Of a stretch of DNA of 64,000 bases, positions 60,601 through 64,000 are shown piece by piece. Source of the stretch: Micromussa lordhowensis (taxonomy: Eukaryota; Cnidaria; Anthozoa; Scleractinia; Lobophylliidae); assembly GCA_964020085.1 (NCBI GenBank), contig OZ026601.1:31631518-31695517 (forward strand), in the 5' to 3' direction. Made by a program: the position numbers and the translations under genes. The notes beneath the pieces are model-generated. The model did not search any database. It saw only the letters and a list, made by a program, of their open reading frames with translations, and had not been told where the DNA came from. Position 1 is the first letter of the stretch; each line of letters begins with the position of its first letter.

Positions 60601-63501
60601 GTTTGCAAACCAGTCCACATTTGTATTTAAGGTATTCATGAGGAAGTTAGCCCCTCATGTCCACAAAAAGTGCTTTATTGCAAATATTTAAATTCCAGAG
60701 AAAAATGTACCCTATTTATGTACCATTTTTGTGTGATAAAACTAAAAAAAAAATTGGAATATTGCATTTTGATCATTAAGTTAAACAAACTGTGCATGCA
60801 CAGCTTCTTTCACACAATATCAGCTACAAAAATATGCATACTTCTACCTCATTATCAAAAGTAAAATAATGACGCTGCCATCAATTGTTTTTAAACACAT
60901 TGTTTTCATTTTTTGCAGAAACATGCAGATATACATGTATTTGTATCAGGGATGTCGCTAAGTGCCGAATGCCAACAAATTTTGCCGGCTGAGGATGATG
61001 AAGTGAACGTCACCTGAATTTTGGCATCACAAACACAGAGAGAACACAATAGACGCGACCACATTCTAATTTTAGCCAACTAAACTCCCACACTGACTGG
61101 CAGTCAATTTTCTTAGAGACATCCCTGTTGCATTAAGAGATATTTGGCAAAATGGTTCACCTGTAGTTTGGGGGAATCTCATTTATTATAAGATAAACGG
61201 GCCAAACAGCAAACTTCGAAGACCGAAATAATGACACACCATCAGTATTGACTTGGAATGAAATGTGTACTTCATTCTTTAGAGGAGAGGAACCTCTAAT
61301 GAAGCCATCACTATTAAAGTACTCCTTGTACAGTCTTCCATCTAGAACATCACATATGCTGGGATCTTTCTTTCTTTTATGAGAATCTTTAAGAGTCAAG
61401 ATATCTTGAAGAAGACTCCCATCTGATTAAAACAAAACGAAATGTGGATTATTTCTGATTGAAATGAGCAGTGCAGTTAAATCTCCATACTACAACAACT
61501 AATCTTCATATACTTACTACTAAACAAAGACTGAAGCTGGTATGCAATGGGCACCACCACAAAATAAGAGTAGTTCTTCTTATTAGTCAAGTCTTGTAAG
61601 CATGTTGGGCAAACATCTGGTAGTTTTTGACCAAGATATGTGAGGCAATTGGCATGTGTACAATAGTAATGGAATTCAACTGGGCTTCGTAGTTCTTTGC
61701 AGAACTGGGTAAAGAGCTTGGTCGTTTTCTTGAAAATATTTGGAGATATGCAGTGAAGTTCCACTAAAACCAAGAGATCTGCAAAGGCATCGCCAGTGAT
61801 GCCATGCTTCATCAAGAAGGAAAGGATAAGAAGCATACTAGTCATAAGAGTTAGACGAGCACCAGCATAGAGTGGGAAATCTTCTCCCTCATTGTTTGCA
61901 CCAGGATCTTTGTCATTCAAATCATCAGTATTATCTATCAGAAACAAATGGAGATTATATTAGTGTTTTGTTTGTGCTTTTAAGGGCAAAGTTACATGAT
62001 ACCAGCTAGTGGCTGTGATATGCGACATGCCAAATGTTTTGCCTAAAATCAAATGTGAGTGTGCACAAAACCAAAATTAGTATCTAAACAATGTTGATCC
62101 AGGAAGGATAATGAGGTTTTCACGTCAGCTTTCTTCTTTGAGTCGGCCACAGTCCATCAACTTGTATGATTTGGGCATATGCTTTAATAAATAAATGACT
62201 TTACAGTTAAACCAAGTGAAGCACACCTCTCAAGATTACATTAATATGTATTTGAATATTGAACTTGCTAGTCATTTAAAAAATCAATGCTAAATTGATT
62301 TTATTACATTAAACCCGTTAGCTGAATTCTTCGAATAACTCGTGGGCTCAATTTTCCAATTATCAATTCATTATTGCATTCTTGAACCAACTAGTGGGTT
62401 GAATATTCAAATAATCAATTCATTAATGCAATCTTGAGGGATACGCTTCACTTGGTTTGACTGTAATACACGTGAGTCCATGCCATCTCCTAAGGAATGT
62501 TTGTTATTTTAATAGTCTTAACATGAGTACATTGTTACAAGTTTGTTTCCAGGAAATAATCAAGAAAATCTAAAGACTAAAGGAAACCTGATTATGAAGC
62601 CTTTTTTGATAAGATATGTTACCCCATGGTAATGAAATGCATGCCACCTTTACTATAAAAATTAATACAAGTCTGTCCTTTTACCTAAATTATATCTTGA
62701 AAACTTTGTAGATCCAAAATGCAACAGTTTTAGAGAAATGACAAATATGTGCCGGTATCTTAAACTGTGTTAGGCCACCTCAATTTGATTGACAGCCAGA
62801 GTAAGAGCCAATAGGTCTAAAAGGTTTTCAACACCATTGCGATGGGAATATTACAGAAAATGTATGGAATAAAAAACTAACACAATTTATGAAATGGCAC
62901 TTTGAGGTAGCAGGTAAAAAAGTTCGCTAGTGAAATCTGGGAATGTGGAAAGCCCACTGTCCAGCGAGAAAACTGTTTTTTCGACTTCCGGGGTAATCAA
63001 AAAGGACGTGTGCTTTACACAGTTTTATTAATAAAACAAACCTTCAAAGTCGTTGCACCAAGAAAACTCTTCATCGTCTGCATATTTACAATTGCTGCAA
63101 TAACAATGAGGGCTACATTCTTCTTCGAAAGACTCTAAGTTAATATTCCCATCATCGTTTGGAGGATGTCCAAAGTCTTCCACACCAGTGTTGTTAGGCG
63201 CTCTTTCTTCACCGTCAACGCACGAAACAAAATCTTGATGGTCAATTTCGACGCCATTCGTAACGCTAGATCCTTCAATGTTGCAAGAACTGGATGCTTC
63301 TTCGCCTTGGGAATCAGTGTCGCTGCTGTCTACGGAACAAGCAGCATTACAACAACTAGCTGCATTGCTAACGTCCACCTCAAGACTTTTTGTTCTCCAT
63401 TCTGAAACACGAGGTTCTTTGACATCTGGTGCACTCATCCACGATAAATATGGACCTCGACATCGCTTTCTAGAGTTGTTTTTCCTTTTCGAAGCATTCA
63501 T
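57680..63501 (-). CDS. Tnp2-like transposase of copy 2, five exons, 943 residues
   Basis: Minus-strand exons in transcript order: 63501-63042, 61934-61518, 61422-61161, 60552-60440, 59259-57680. Splice sites and phases match copy 1 and the frame is intact. I count about six amino-acid differences from copy 1 (for example KVRG for KVRA, NFYQI for NIYQI, VNHNKK for VNHDKK, KKDPS for KKDHS). The zinc ribbon, GVFDAPARC, GCPFC and VDYMHCILLG are all kept. Unlike copy 1 this gene is not duplicated and sits directly next to the divergent promoter, so it is the simpler candidate for a functional transposase. Confidence 0.87.
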
Positions 63502-63923
63502 CTCTGATCTCTGTTATTCGTTGTCACAGCAACACTTCAGAATAGACAAAAAATGTACCATACTTCACCAACAACAACCGGCTTCGCCCATTTTAAAATT
63601 CGTTGCAGAGCAATCTCGTTCCCAGAGCCCACGTGTCCTTTGGTCAGCACCAACGCTGACCAAAGGACACGTGGGCTCTGGAAATGCAGAGCCACGAAGA
63701 GCCACGATCTTTCTGACCCGATTTTCTGAGCATGTGCAGAGTATTCGTTTCACAATCTCAGCCAATCAGATTTGCCAGATTTGACGGGAAGTCCGTGAAA
63801 AGCGCGGGCTTTTGAAAGCTTACCGCCCGCCTTTTCCCGCCCTGCTTTTCCCTTGAAGACTGTCGGACAGAATTGCTCTCGCACAACAGTTCTTCGATTT
63901 TTAGCTTCAATTATCTGGAAAGT
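63502..63923. promoter_or_regulatory. divergent promoter region of copy 2
   Basis: 422 bp between the transposase start (63501, minus) and the BEN start (63924, plus). It contains the hairpin near 63624-63684, whose arms here are perfectly complementary (the CCAGAGCCC arm reads CACGTG where copy 1 has CGCGTG). Promoter function is inferred from gene arrangement. Confidence 0.55.
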
Positions 63924-63969
63924 ATGATAGGAAGGCGGCAGGTACGACCACCAGCACAAGCAGATGCAA
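63924..63969 (+). CDS. first exon of the BEN-domain gene, copy 2
   Basis: ATG at 63924 followed by 46 coding bases (MIGRRQVRPPAQADA plus one base) and a GTAAGT donor, the same as exon 1 of the BEN gene in copy 1. The remaining exons are outside the window. Confidence 0.7.
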
Positions 63970-64000
63970 GTAAGTGACTTTTTTCGCCTTTTTTGGGGGG

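Larger units (their letters stand above)
55773..64000 (-). mobile_element. large Tnp2-type DNA transposon, copy 2 (partial, inverted)
   Basis: This copy is the reverse complement of copy 1 from its right end (43392) back to about 32739, without the 2,415 bp duplication. The end starts CCCTTACC at 55773 and the outer flank (AACAGCT) differs from that of copy 1, which fixes the boundary. It includes the right subterminal array, SINE, full transposase gene, divergent promoter and first BEN exon; the rest lies beyond the window. Identity is very high, with scattered substitutions. Confidence 0.88.

Overview
The window is metazoan nuclear DNA. It is AT-rich, has GT-AG introns, and is dominated by transposable elements: foldback and MITE-type repeats, a tRNA-derived SINE, a DIRS-type retrotransposon, a Penelope-like reverse transcriptase and a large Tnp2-type DNA transposon. 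The repeat mix looks anthozoan (stony coral or a relative). That is an inference from repeat style; no species can be named from sequence alone. I see no complete conserved host gene. The best host candidate is a set of three phase-compatible minus-strand exons at 49979-52761.

Layout. 1-2400: three foldback repeats and a TTAA-flanked MITE. 2400-11900: mostly featureless DNA with a 1.1 kb element bounded by 61 bp inverted repeats (9334-10447). 11903-17269: a tyrosine-recombinase retrotransposon with the split direct repeat order A1-ORFs-B1-A2-B2. It carries a SAP/zinc-finger Gag-like ORF, an RT/RNase H ORF and a recombinase interrupted by a one-base frameshift. 17545-19031: nested tandem duplications. 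19595-20127: a TAA-flanked MITE. 20131-25135: repeats and a minisatellite. 25136-43392: the large DNA transposon (copy 1). 43393-55772: a spacer with a Penelope-like ORF, the host exon candidates and a 56 bp perfect palindrome. 55773-64000: a second copy of the transposon in opposite orientation, running off the end.

The most interesting object is the large transposon, 18,257 bp in copy 1 (about 15.8 kb without an internal duplication). Its ends are 20 bp imperfect inverted repeats starting CCC, followed inward by dense arrays of an AGGTAC-type motif in both orientations. Between them two spliced genes diverge from a shared promoter of about 420 bp that contains a 27 bp-arm hairpin. Rightward, a five-exon gene encodes a 943-residue Tnp2-like transposase. 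Leftward, a six-exon gene encodes a 545-residue protein with a Lys/Glu-rich coiled coil and a C-terminal BEN domain. All inferred splice phases agree and both frames are intact. By analogy with plant CACTA elements, the BEN protein may be the subterminal-repeat binding partner of the transposase; that is inference.

The two copies differ by only a few amino acids in the transposase, so they are recent and possibly active. Copy 1 also has a 2,415 bp tandem duplication with a 2 bp microhomology junction. It duplicates the promoter-proximal part of the transposase gene and leaves a truncated first copy.
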